A stretch of DNA of 64,000 bases from Cherax quadricarinatus (taxonomy: Eukaryota > Arthropoda > Malacostraca > Decapoda > Parastacidae): positions 19,131,731-19,195,730 of the forward strand of contig NC_091369.1 of assembly GCF_038502225.1 (NCBI RefSeq), written 5' to 3'. Numbering within the stretch: the stretch's first letter is position 1; each line of letters starts with the position of its first letter. The notes beneath the pieces are model-generated. The model did no database searches. It was given only the letters and a program-made list of their open reading frames with translations, and was not told the DNA's origin. Position numbers and translations under genes: made by a program. Below, one piece after another: positions 46,088 to 56,597 of this stretch.

Positions 46088-49000
46088 TTACTTTACACTT
46101 AAATCCCGTAAATCCTTCAACTTAAACCTCCGGTATCCCTCAGTAAACGCTGTCTCCCACCTTCCCCCATAAAGATTCCTATTGCGACACTTAGTTCTAT
46201 AAATGGTGGCCGCTAACACCTCTATTCTTTCATCCACACCCACCTCCCTCACACCCACCTCCCTCACACCCACCTCCCTCACACACCTCCCTCACACCCA
46301 CCTCCCTCACACCCACCTCCCTCACACCCACCTCCCTCACACCCACTTCCCTCATAGCCCAAGACGTATAAATAAAATCAGTGACCACATATGAAACCGC
46401 ATTCACCACCATCTGACTCATCCCACCTATATCTAAACTTAACACCCTTAACACCTGTAACCCTTCCCCACCCACTAACCTAACTACCCTACCTAACCAA
46501 AAATACACAGCATGAAAAATAGTCTCGGAACATCCACACGCTTTGCACTCCCCACCCTCCCTTAGTCTCCTATTAAATAACACAACACCAGACGGCAAGA
46601 TTCCATGTAGAAACCTAAACATTACCTCCCTTACATCTGGTTTAACACGCAATTGCAGTAAACATTTCCAGATATTCCCCCACGCATACATGGGGTATGC
46701 CCCCTCAATTGCCGCCACCACAGACCCACCCCCCACCCTCTCAAGAATCCTCAATTTGAGGCGCTTCGGATCCCTCACCGTCATTAAAACCAGCAACATG
46801 GCCTCACCAATCATTAAATCCCTACCCCCCTACCATCGTTGCATATCCATACAAGTCTTTCTAGCCCCCCCTCTCCTCGCCCCCCTCCCTCAAATAGCCG
46901 CGTTTTAGATACACACTCATCATACGCTTTTCTAAACGTATAAGCCCCAGCCCCCCCCCTGGCTAACGGGAAGCATCACCACCCCTCTACTTAGCCAGTC
47001 ACAACCTGATCCCCATATAAATCTGAAAATCCCATGTTGCAACCGTTGCACCTCTCGCCGCCTCAATGGGTATATTGCCACCATGTGCCATAGCTTGCTA
47101 TACAACAGGATGTTCGTCACAATAACCCTCTGATGCAATGTAAGCTGCGCCGTCCTCAAACCTCCCAATCTTTTCAAAACCCCATCCACGGTGCGCCTCG
47201 AATTTACCTCTTGCGCGACCCTATCATTCCTAACGTACACTGTCCCACAAATCAATAGCTGATTCACCACACTCCACCCGCGCCCTACAGTTCCACCTCT
47301 ATTTACGCTATTGCCTAGGTCCATATACTTAGATTTTGCCACATTGATTTCCATCCCAGTAGCCTCGCCAAACACATTTACCACCTTTCCTATTTTGCGT
47401 AAATCCCTCTCATCCCTCACCAATACAGTCGTGTCATCCACATAACCCACAATACCCGCCCCACCCTCTTCAGTACTAACCCCTCCACTTGCGATACTCC
47501 ACCTAACTGCCCTATAAAAAGGATCCTGGAGACATGCAAACAATATTTGCGACAGAGGGCATCCCTGTCGCAAACCCTTCCCATCTGAATGTTAACACCT
47601 AGCATTCCAATGTTTTCGCCCAAGATATAATTTCCCTCCCGAATCCCTGCCAACGCATGAACCTCCATAACACATCTCTCTACACTATCGTAAGCCGCTC
47701 TCCAATAGAATGCCAAAACACCCCCACCCCCACCCCCCAACTCCCCCCTCTGCTCTAAAAAACATCTAATAACTCCATGCCCTTCATACATTGACCTACC
47801 CGGTACCCCATATTGTCCTCTGTCAATTACTTTACCAATCACCTTTTTTATTCTATTCCCTAATATCCTTGCAAATAACTTATAATCGCCACACATAAGC
47901 GATATTGCTCGGTAATCCTCTACCGTAGTCTGTCCACCTTTCGGAACTAATACCACAACAGCAGTCCTTTGCTGCTCACCCATTTCCCCATCTTCCTTCA
48001 TTACATTGAATAACCTAACTAAAAATCCTCTCAATACTTCCCAATTCCTAACATAAAAATCATTAGGCAACCCATCTACACCTGGCGCCTTACCTAAACT
48101 TGCACCAGACAAAGCGTGCTAAATCTCACTTTCCGTGATCGGACCTTCTGTTACCCTATCTGTGCCATCAATCTCACATTGCACAAAACCTCCCATTTCC
48201 TTTAAAGCCGCATCTCGAATGCCTATGTTTTGTGTATATGACCTAAACCATGCATCTAGATATCCACTCATACCCTAAATCGTCACTAATACCTGCCCCT
48301 CCCTAAACCCTTCCATCCCCACATGAACAGTTAATCCCATCATCTCTGTCGCCACTCTTCTCTTGCGCTGTCACCTCAACATGCATGCCGAAGGCCTATC
48401 ACCCCATAACACCTCTTCCAGCCCACCCAAAACTCGCACGCCATCAAATCTTTCATTTTGCAAATCCCTAATATGCTCCTTTAATCCCTCAATATCGTCC
48501 ACCAGATAACTAGCACTCCCATGCTCGTAGCAAACTCTCAACTGCCCCTCAAGATAAGATTGGTACCCATACTTCAACCTGGTATATCCCCTCCCACTAC
48601 GAATATAAAATTCCCTAATACGAGATTTTCCCACAGTCCCACCAACTAACCAGATCACTATCCCCAGGCGCCTCCACCACCAACTCCTCCCACAATTGAA
48701 CAAATGACTCGAGACTCTTCTTCCTGCAACAACTTTACTTTCAACTTCCAAAACCCCTTACACCTTCTTGGCAACCCCTCGCAACCTATATCCACCAAAA
48801 CACCCCTGTGATCAGAAAATACTATGTCCGTTACCCTCACACTATGTGTTACGACTGTCCTGGGCACGTACAATCGATCGAGCCTAGCCGCATACCCACG
48901 CTTAATAAATGTGTGCTCCACCACCCCGCCTCCCCCAACATCGATCAATCCTACCCCGGATAACAATTCTCCCAATATTCTCAAACAATGCCCTGCCTCC

Positions 49001-49440
49001 CTCGGTTCAACATCCTTACTCCTTATCACACAGTTCCAATCACCTCCTATCACAGCGATCCCTGGCAATCCATGCAAATAATATACCAGAACGTCCCTCA
49101 CGAATTTATTCTTTACCTGTACATCTCCCTCTGCCGGGCCATACACATACACCAACGTCATCTGTACCTGACCCCATAACCCATCCACACGAATCACCCT
49201 CCCCTCCGCCCCCCCCTCACAATGCCTGACAACCAACAGGCTAGTTTCTTTCACCAAAATGGCCACACCTCCTTTCAATCTGACTGCATGTTCAACATGC
49301 ACATTATATCCATCCACCTTCAACTCATAACCTGGTCTATAATTGTGCTCCTGCAAGAACACTACGTCAACATCATGATGCACCAAATATTCCCTAAACC
49401 ACTCACACTTTCTCTGTGTCCTCAAGAAATTGATGTTCAA
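46088..49440 (-). pseudogene. TxB ORF2: endonuclease and reverse transcriptase
   Basis: Endonuclease, open from 49440 to about 48660: LNINFL (where the others read NINGL), DVVFLQEHNYRPGYELKVDG, AVIGGDWNCVIRSKDVEPRE and IVFSDHRGVLVDI. RT after frameshifts: LGKAPGVDGLPNDFYVRNWE near 48085, YRAISLMCGDYKLFARILGN near 47920, AAYDSVERC near 47695, RQGCPLSQILFACLQDPFYR near 47570, and the catalytic GYVDDTTVLVRD near 47450. The C-terminus has CKACGCSETIFHAVYF near 46545 and then a tandem REVGV segment. It ends EGYRRFKLKDLRDL at 46088. At least four frameshifts and a stop near 48120 make it inactive. Confidence 0.85.
46235..46352 (-). repeat. 15-bp tandem repeat coding REVGV inside TxB ORF2
   Basis: Eight units of ACACCCACCTCCCTC (plus strand): seven of 15 bp and one of 13 bp. 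On the coding strand each encodes REVGV. TxC has a single MREVGVDERI here and TxA has MRGKGVSEV. The 13-bp unit shifts frame, so the reading turns into CEGGGCEGGG. This is a recent expansion of a single codon block. Confidence 0.9.
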
Positions 49441-49483
49441 TGTCAGGCACTTAAAACCGACAAAGGGGGTTTCCTTCTTGATT

Positions 49484-50700
49484 CTACCGACTTATCACCT
49501 GATCGTTTCGTTGCACCCTTTCCCCTCCTTTCTGGGCACACTTACCCAGCCCCTGCTCCTGAGTGCCACTTGAACCTCTCTGCATGGCATCCACCCATGT
49601 TTTCTTCCCAGGCCGTTGTGCGGGCGTAAGCATGTCGTTGGAATCAGAAAGCACTGTTTCGCGCTTTCGCGTCGTACCCTCAACCTGCATCAAATCATCC
49701 AGCGCAGTGCCATGATGAACCTCCACCTACACAGTTCTCACCAACAGGGCATCCTTATCACACACTTCAGGTCGAGCTGGCATCACCACGCCCTCCTCAA
49801 CCGCAGACCCAAGATCCAGGTCTATACCGACATCCTGACAAGGACACTCATTGCCCAAAATGTTCCCAAACGTCGACACTATCGACGTTTCCGCATCGCT
49901 GCCAGTCACTTCCGCGATGACCTCATCCAGCACTTGTACAACGTCTAGGGAAGTGATGTCCCCCCACATAGCCCCTGCCGTCCCTTTTTCTTTGGCCCTC
50001 TCAACCTCCTCACTCCATGTCAAACTCTGCTGAGGCAGTGTCGAATACGGCTGATCTTGATCCTCTCTCCTTTCCTCCACATCACGTCATTGCTGCTGGT
50101 CCTTATCACCACGTCATCTTTCACATTGAGCAGCCAGGTGATCATACGACCCGCACAAATGGCAAGAGCGTTGCTGCCCAGTGTATGTCACAAATACCTG
50201 AGTTCTGAAATCTTCCATCACCACGTACGATGGAATAGGATGTCTGAGCGTCATCTTGACAGAGTACGTACCCTAAGGTATCCCCATATACGGGCCGGCT
50301 GACCACTTTCCTGCAGTGACCGTATGTATTGTGCCGTATTTACACATAGCAAACCGGATGTCAGATGCATCCGCCTCGAAGAGCACATTCCTGATCTTAA
50401 CCCATGTGTAATAACTTGATACATCATGCATCCTCACCGTCACAGCATGATTAACTGGTATGGCCACTTCTTGAAGCTTATTCACCTCTCCCTCATACAT
50501 ATTCACCGAGCTGAATTTTACAAAAATCCTCTTTGTACCGTTCAGTGCAAGTCCACAAATCTCCTCATTGGCTATTCCGTAGGTATCTCTGATTATTGCA
50601 GACAGAAGCAACTCCATTGATGGCCCCGTTACAGCGTTACAGCTCCACTGGTTAATTCAATGCAGACAGTATTGATTCGACGCCGGTTAGCTTGCACCAT
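49484..50700 (-). pseudogene. TxB ORF1: RRM-like domain and CCHC knuckle
   Basis: Starts MVQANRRRINTVCIELTSGA at 50700, shifts frame near 50630, then reads MELLLSAIIRDTYGIANEE. The RRM-like part is YYTWVKIRNVLFEADASDIR then MCKYGTIHTV. A stop lies at about 50275 (MGIP-stop-GTYSVKMTLRHPIP). The zinc knuckle reads CHLCGSYDHLAAQC near 50165-50125, complete CCHC spacing. The C-terminal acidic region runs to VISR at 49484 and includes SDSNDMLTPAQRPGKK, the conserved tail motif of the family. An RNA-binding partner of ORF2; inactivated by the early frameshift and the stop. Confidence 0.75.
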
Positions 50701-50791
50701 GTTTGTGAAAATAATACTGCCACCAGACAACTCCAGGGGGCCGTAGCAGCACACGTCCTCTCCACTCAAGGGTTGAGAGACGAATGATGCT

Positions 50792-51808
50792 TTGAATGGA
50801 AGTATGATAGTAGGGATAACTCAGTAACAGTTCCAGATTTTCGCTTAGCAGATTACAATGGGTTTAGAGAACACTTATCATCTGTTGACTGGGGTAACGA
50901 AGAGAGCTATCAATATGACAGTTTTCTGAACACTATACATGCTGCCCAAAGAACATTTATCCCGTATAAAGAAATTAGATCAAACAGAAATGATCCGAAA
51001 TGGATGAATAATAGGCTCAAATATCGTTTAGGGCATAGGAAAGGAATTTATAGGCATATCAAAAGACGTGAGATTCATCTTATGAATCAGTATAATGACA
51101 TTAAGAGGGACATTAAAAAGGGGATAAGAAAAGCTAAAAGGGACTATGAAATTAAAGTTGCTAGGGATTCGAAAACTAACCCAAAAAGTTTTTTCCAGGT
51201 CTATAGAACGAAAGTTAGAGATAAGATAGGTCCCCTTAAAAACAACTATGGGCATCTTACTGACAAAGAGAATGAAATGTGCTCGATTTTAAATAATTAT
51301 TTTCTCTCGGTTTTAACACAGGAAGACACTAACAATATTCCAGAAATTAATTTTTATAGTAGGCCAGAAGAAGATAAATTATGTAACATCACAGTCACTA
51401 GTGAAATGGTTGTGAAGCAGATAGACCGACTGAAGCAAATAAGTCACCGGGTCCTGATGAGGTTTTTTCAAGGGTTCTTAAGGAATGCAAAATGGAACTC
51501 TGTGAACCATTAACTAATATTTTTAATTTATTTCTTCAAACAGGTGTAGTGTCTGATATGTGGAAGATGGCTAATGTAATTCATATTTTTAAATCAGGGG
51601 ATAAGTTGTTACCATCAAATTACCACCCAATAAGCCTGACCTCAATTGCTGGAAAATTGCCAGAGCCAATTATAGCTGAGACTAAGAAGCCATCTGGATA
51701 AGCATAATCTGATTAATGATACTCAGCATGGATTCACAAGAGGCTGTTCTTGTTTAACCAATTTATTAACTTTCTTCAGTAAAGCTTTTGAGGCTGTTGA
51801 TCACGATT
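50792..51808 (+). pseudogene. CR1-E2 linker and N-terminal reverse transcriptase
   Basis: Resumes with WKYDSRDNSVTVPDFRLADYN and an open linker of 169 residues (51004-51513) that includes NDPKWMNNRLKYRL, KAKRDYEIKVARDSKTNPKS, and MCSILNNYFLSVLTQED. The RT follows in broken frames: SDMWKMANVIHIFKSGD near 51555, HGFTRGCSCLTNLLTFF near 51728, then KAFEAVDHD near 51783, with the stretch between them deleted. The LTR element cuts it at 51809, so all catalytic Asp motifs after box A are missing. Confidence 0.8.
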
Positions 51809-53099
51809 GTTACAAAAAACGTGATATCTAATAAGCATAGAGATCTCCAGTGGATACTAGAAAGGACTGTCCTTCTAGCATCCAGCCTGTTACTGGGTTT
51901 TTGTAACAAGTAGTCAGTATCCTGGTCCAATTATCCATTAGAATTCAATAAAATTCAGTAGTGCTTCAGGATTACAGTTGGTAGGCTAACTAAAGAAATT
52001 AAAATTTAATAAGTTTATGTATAACAAAATTGTCTAGGCATATATTATCAAAGTAAATTATAGTAATCAATTGAATATAATGTAGGATACAAGTTCCTAT
52101 ACTTCTCTCGTGTACAGTAGTATAGAGCTGAAGGCTCATATCACATCTTCATGGCTTTTAAGTACCATCTGGTACATTGTTAACATTTAATAACATAATA
52201 CAAATATATACAAGTTTGTGTGTATGTGTGTAAGTGCTCTAAGTAGTTCGCTGTGTCTCAAGACTCGACTAGACTTAACCAGTGACTGACTAAAAGTCCT
52301 CATATAAACTAACTTCTTGACCAACCTGGTAATCAGAACAGCTTGCTTGAACAATAAAACGACTGATAAGCCGAACAGCAATGTAACAAGCAACAGCGAC
52401 ACAATCAGGAACAAGGAGATAATTTAACAACACTAAGTAGGGACCATCGGCAGATCCTCTACAAAAGTCACAAAACTCCCATACTACTGAATCTAAGTTC
52501 AGCATTAGAAATATCCCTGACTGTGACAGTACACAGATACCAGTACAAATTAGGTCAGAAGCTACAGCTCAGGACCTGAGTTTCTCAGTGTCTATGTGGC
52601 ACACAACCTCAGTACAACGTCAAAAATCACTAAGTCTAGGCAATGCTCTGTGAACAGAGTTACACAGAACCAACAATAAGAGAATGACTGAGACGATCTT
52701 CCAACAAGAGCCAGTAAGGAAGACACATCTTATCGGTAGCCAAACCAAACAGAAAGGAGGGCGAGTCAAAGCAAGACAGTCTCACCCAGGTGAGGTGTGA
52801 TCACTCCCCCTGATCATGTGACTCTCTGTGGACTGCTGCTGCCCAGCAACACAGAGAAGCCGGCAGGGAAACAAGCAGAACTGGTAGTTAGACAATGCTG
52901 TTTGCTACTTAACACTCTTGAACTATGAACACTGAATAATATATATAAATGTTACATCCTACCTAATAATATAATTAAGTCAAATAATAATATAAAGCAA
53001 TATATTTACGATTTAGCTATTATCGCAAATATAAGCAATATAAAATTATATGAACAGGTAATATACATTATATACATTGTGACCCATTCAGGGGTCGCA
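51809..53099 (-). repeat. 3' LTR
   Basis: 1291 bp, with TG at one end (TGTTACAAAA) and CA at the other (GGTCGCA). The first 916 bp repeat at 63076-64000. The left 100 bp contain an inverted repeat, TTGTTACAAAAA and TTTTTGTAACAAG (51807-51910). On the minus strand it is preceded by an 8-base G-run (53103-53110), the candidate polypurine tract. Short open frames within both LTR copies are not conserved genes. Confidence 0.8.
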
Positions 53100-53440
53100 A
53101 TACCCCCCCCAGCACGACAAACGGTCGCACTAGGAGTTGCATTAATGTCTTTCACATGATTACTCTTATAATTACTCATGTCACTTTAATAACACAATTT
53201 AATATAAAAATAAATCAGTCACTCTTGTGCCAAGCACTTATATTTCACAGTGTCTATTTCACTAAGTTATGCCCCTTGTACTAGGGCAGTACACATCATA
53301 TCTCTGCATACTTGTGGTTATGTACATCAGTGTAGAGACAGGATAACATAGACAAGCATGACACGTTGAGGCTCGATCATAGTAGTGGAGACTGCATATT
53401 AAGACAGCAGTCTTGTGCGATAAACAGGAGATGGCATTCC
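53100..53440 (-). other. LTR element 3' untranslated region
   Basis: Between pol and the 3' LTR. No integrase or envelope-like frame is seen here or in 53636-54000. In standard Ty3/gypsy order an integrase would be expected in this region. Confidence 0.5.
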
Positions 53441-53454
53441 ACTCTTAAGTAGTG

Positions 53455-53635
53455 AAAAAAAAAAAATATATAAATGGTTATAAATGACCATAATTTTTAA
53501 AGGGGTGGACCGGTAAGCCAGCGGAAGGCCTCGGTCAGATGACCAAAAGCTCCAAAGGCGGGTCATCATCTGACTAAGACCCGCGTCAGGAAACATTTGT
53601 CCTGTTTCCTGACGAACCGTACCTAACCTAACCTA
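53455..53635 (-). mobile_element. 181-bp SINE-like unit with TTAGG end, 14-bp TSD
   Basis: Flanked by a perfect 14-bp duplication ACTCTTAAGTAGTG (53441-53454 and 53636-53649). Read on the minus strand it begins TTAGGTTAGGTTAGGTACGG, has GTTTCCTGACG and GGAAACAGGACA as an internal inverted pair, and ends in poly(T) (plus-strand A12 at 53455-53466). No tRNA boxes are seen. TTAGG is the arthropod telomere unit. Mechanism and partner are unknown. Confidence 0.75.
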
Positions 53636-53999
53636 ACTCTTAAGTAGTGGTAGTGGAATGCGAGGTAGTATGGATATTTGCATATGAGGCTTGAGTGCAG
53701 TAACTTAATGGTGTGTAGTGAGGGGGGGTGGGGTCTGCGGCAGGACTGTTCCGCCACTCAGTAACTAATATCGCCCACACAACACTACACGCTCAACACA
53801 CAGCTTCTGTCTCCAACTGTCTCCTCCTCACACACATATATCACCACTACTGTGAATATATAAATAGAATTGTTAGATATGACATGAGTATACAGAGTTA
53901 ACATGGGCTGAATAGATTACGTTACTTTACTGAATTTGACGTAGCAAGTAACAAAATGTATTTGGGCATAAAATTACGTTAATTAAATGTAACAATGAT

Positions 54000-55133
54000 A
54001 ATTAAGGATGTGACAAAGCGTCATCAATTACATTACAATGACCACTGATATGTTGCATACTAATAGAGTATGGCTGGATTCTGAGAGCCCACCTCATGAT
54101 CCTAGCATTTTTACTCTTCATTGTGTTATGTAGGTGAGTGGATTGTGGTCTGAAAAAATGTTAATTTTAAATGAGGAAGTACCCAAATACACGTCAAAAT
54201 GTTCCAAGGACACCACAAGAGCTAGAGCCTCTTTCTCAATAGTGGCATAATTTTTCTGCTGTCGTTTGAGCTTAGATGAATAGTAACATACAGGATGCAG
54301 AATGTCAGTGGATGTTGGCTGTTGGAGCAGCACAGCACCCACTGCATAACCACTCGCATCTACATGTAAAAAGAAAGGAAGATTGAGATTAGGACTCCTC
54401 AATACAGAAGCAGAGGAAAGCAGATGCTTCAGCCTTGTAAACGAGTCTGAACAATCCCTAGTCCAGATGAACTGAACTTTGCTACAAGTAAGCTCAGTGA
54501 GAGGTGTAGGTGGAGGTGTGTGTGCTGGCTTGCCTGTCACTTGACACACGTGGCAACGTCGCACATGATCAGGTACTGTTTCCTTCATTTTTGGCCAAGT
54601 AAAATGTTTTGCCAGTTTACCGAGTGTCTTCTTGACACCCAAATGTCCTCCTATGGGACTATTGTGAGCAAAATCAATGGCTTGTTCACGAAATGTAACT
54701 GGTAACACTACGAGATGCTTGACTGTGGTGGAAACACTATCAGCTGACAACTTACATGAATTTTTCTCCATCAATACACCATTACTATAATAGTAACAAT
54801 TATCGAGATTCTTTGCTTCACTCTCAGTAACTGCTATATCTCTCAGTCTTTCCAGAGACTGATCAACAAACTGATCCTTGATTAAATCATCATGAGTTAG
54901 AAATTTAACGTCAGTTGTGCCCTGACTAGGCTGATGACAGGGGGGGGGAGTCAGTGTTAACGATCCTGGGCGCAGAGTATCACTAAACAACATATTCAAG
55001 CCCAAATCATTGTCATCCACTAACTCAACAGGAGACAAGGATGGTTGTTCTATCTTTGACATAGCTCTAGTAATTGTGCTGAGAGGAAATAAAACAGGCT
55101 TCTCTCTACAAGCTTCAATGGCATAATTATCAT
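54000..55133 (-). pseudogene. LTR element pol: integrase zinc-binding domain fused to RNase H
   Basis: From 55133 leftwards: the post-protease segment (REKPVLFPLSTITRAMSK), then DQFVDQSLERLRDIAV, then the integrase H2C2 zinc-binding domain (FREQAIDFAHNSPIGGHLGV to RRCHVCQVTGKP). The frame then passes without a break through TPPPTPLTELTCSKVQFIWT into RNase H: FFLHVDASGYAVGAVLL (Asp), NYATIEKEALALV (Glu) and INIFSDHNPLTYI (Asp). After a frameshift near 54120 the C-terminus ARIMRWALRIQPYSISM to VIDDALSHP ends near 54005. The integrase core and the RT palm are missing. The open frame can be extended past 55133, but that part is antisense TxC. Confidence 0.8.
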
Positions 55134-55348
55134 GAGTTGGGGAAGGGAGGGTGAAAAAACATTCGCTGCCTGACCATGGTAGAGTGCGGTAGTGCAGAGC
55201 CTGACCACGGTAGAGTGCAGTTGTGCTCTGCACCCCTCTGCTGTTTTCAGGCGAGCTACCTCATTTCGTCTCTCAACCCTTGAGTAGTGAGGACGTGCGC
55301 TGCTGCTGCCCCCGGGCGTTGATTAGTGGCAGTTATATTTTCACAGCA

Positions 55349-56586
55349 TGGCGCAGGCCAGCCGGAGATGCATAAACAGTCTGTGTTGAGCTTATCCGTG
55401 GGGCTGTGACAGGAACTTCTATGGACCTGCTGCTACCTGCAATCATACGAGATACATATGGTATTGCTAACGAGGAGATATGTGGAGTAGCGCTGAATGG
55501 CACGACGAGGATCTTTGTCAAGTTTAACTTGGCAAGTGTGTATGAGGCGGTGGTGGACAAGTACCAGGAGGTTACTTTGGCAGTTAACTCCGCTGTGACC
55601 GTGCGACTTCACGACGTTTCTCGCCATTACACATGGGTTAAGATTAGAAATGTGCCATTCGAGGTGGATGATTCTGACATCCGTCTTGCGATGGGCAAAT
55701 ATGGTACAGTACATATTGCCACTGTTGGGAAGTGGGCTACTGGACCTTACACAGGGATACCCAAAGGAACGTATTCTGTGAAGATGACGTTACGTTACCC
55801 TATTCCGTCGTACGTAGTGCTGCCAGAATTTCGGACCCAGGTGTTTGTGACATGCTGGGCAACGCCGGACCTGTCGGTTGTGTAGGTCATATGATCATCT
55901 AGCGGCTTTGTGTGGAAGGAGGCGTGGCAACATGGAACAACGGCAATGACATACAGCAGTAGAGAAGGGTGAGGAGCAAGATTTGCCTTATGTGACTCTG
56001 CCTACACAAGGTGGGTCCTGGAGTGAGGAGGTCGAGAGAGCGGAGGAGATGGAGTCAGCAGGTGTGACGAGGGGGGGACACCCCTTCATTGAATGCAGCT
56101 CAGGTGTTGGAAGAGAACACCCCGAATATGAGTGATAGCGATGTGGAAGACTCGTTAGCCTTGGCTTTAAATGTGTTATTGGCTGACAAGAGTATTGGGA
56201 AGGTTGGGAGTTCAGATCTAGTTCTTGGGTCTGCTGTGGATCAGGGCGTGGAACAGGATCTGCGGTCTGCACAGTGTAATAAGAATGTCTTGATGCAAAC
56301 GGTGGAGGTGGAGGTCCACCGGGACAATGTAACAGACGACATGATGCAAGCAGAGGGAGCATCATAGAAGCTCGCTGCTGTGCTATCTGACTCCGAGGAC
56401 GTGATCACGCCTGCTCAGCGCACTGGCAAAAAGTCCTGGGCGGAAGTTACGCAGAGAGGACACAGTGACCCTAAGGGGCAGGAGTTGGTTAAGAGCGTTT
56501 CTAAAGGGGGGGAGAGGGACCGAGGTATCACGAAACGATCTGGTGGCAAGACAGTACCAGGATCAAGAAGGAAAACCACTCTGTAA
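55349..56586 (+). pseudogene. TxC ORF1: RRM-like domain and CCHC knuckle
   Basis: Starts MAQASRRCINSLC at 55349 and shifts frame near 55385. The frame from 55406 gives MDLLLPAIIRDTYGIANEE, HYTWVKIRNVPFEVDDSDIR (RRM-like) and IPKGTYSVKMTLRYPIPSYV. A base change near 55855 shifts the reading, but the next frame holds the knuckle CRLCRSYDHLAALC, complete CCHC. The acidic tail runs in frames from 56089, with DVEDSLALALN, a stop at 56365-56367, and SDSEDVITPAQRTGKKSW near 56383, the family's conserved tail. Same RNA-binding role as in TxA and TxB. Confidence 0.75.
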
Positions 56587-56597
56587 GCTTCAAGTGC

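Larger units (their letters stand above)
44740..50791 (-). mobile_element. TxB: Tx1/L1-like LINE, full length, 12-bp TSD
   Basis: Inserted in the CR1-E2 endonuclease, flanked by a perfect 12-bp duplication TTGAATGGAAGT (44728-44739 and 50792-50803). It runs leftwards from a 5' UTR (GCATCATTCGTCTCTCAACC, shared with TxC) through ORF1 and ORF2 to a 1.3-kb 3' UTR ending in AAATAAAATATAA plus an A-run. Length is 6.05 kb. The 5' start is shorter than in TxA and TxC, lacking the ATTCGCTGCCTGACC block. Confidence 0.85.
31690..51808 (+). mobile_element. CR1-E2: second esterase-type LINE, split by nested insertions
   Basis: The same family as CR1-E1, on the plus strand. Its pieces are 31690-31937, 44104-44739 and 50792-51808. 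They join seamlessly when TxA (31938-44103) and TxB (44740-50791) are removed with one copy of each 12-bp target duplication. The last piece is cut by the LTR retrotransposon at 51809 in the middle of the RT. It is therefore older than all three. The 5' end is approximate, and only the ORF1-ORF2 spacer remains ahead of the endonuclease. Confidence 0.85.

Noticed and set aside
46203..46394. Pro/His/Thr repeat frame on the plus strand
   Set aside because: Antisense of the REVGV tandem repeat in TxB ORF2.
52187..52505. Hydrophobic frames inside the LTRs (also 63429-63777)
   Set aside because: Both LTR copies show them, but frames and lengths differ between the two, and no LTR gene of this kind is recognised.
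53399..53596. Small open frame over the SINE-like unit
   Set aside because: It overlaps both the poly(A) run and the inserted unit, and no domain or start context supports it.
55134..55233. N-terminal extension of the LTR pol frame
   Set aside because: These codons are antisense TxC sequence; the true pol reading enters from 60998, across the insertion.
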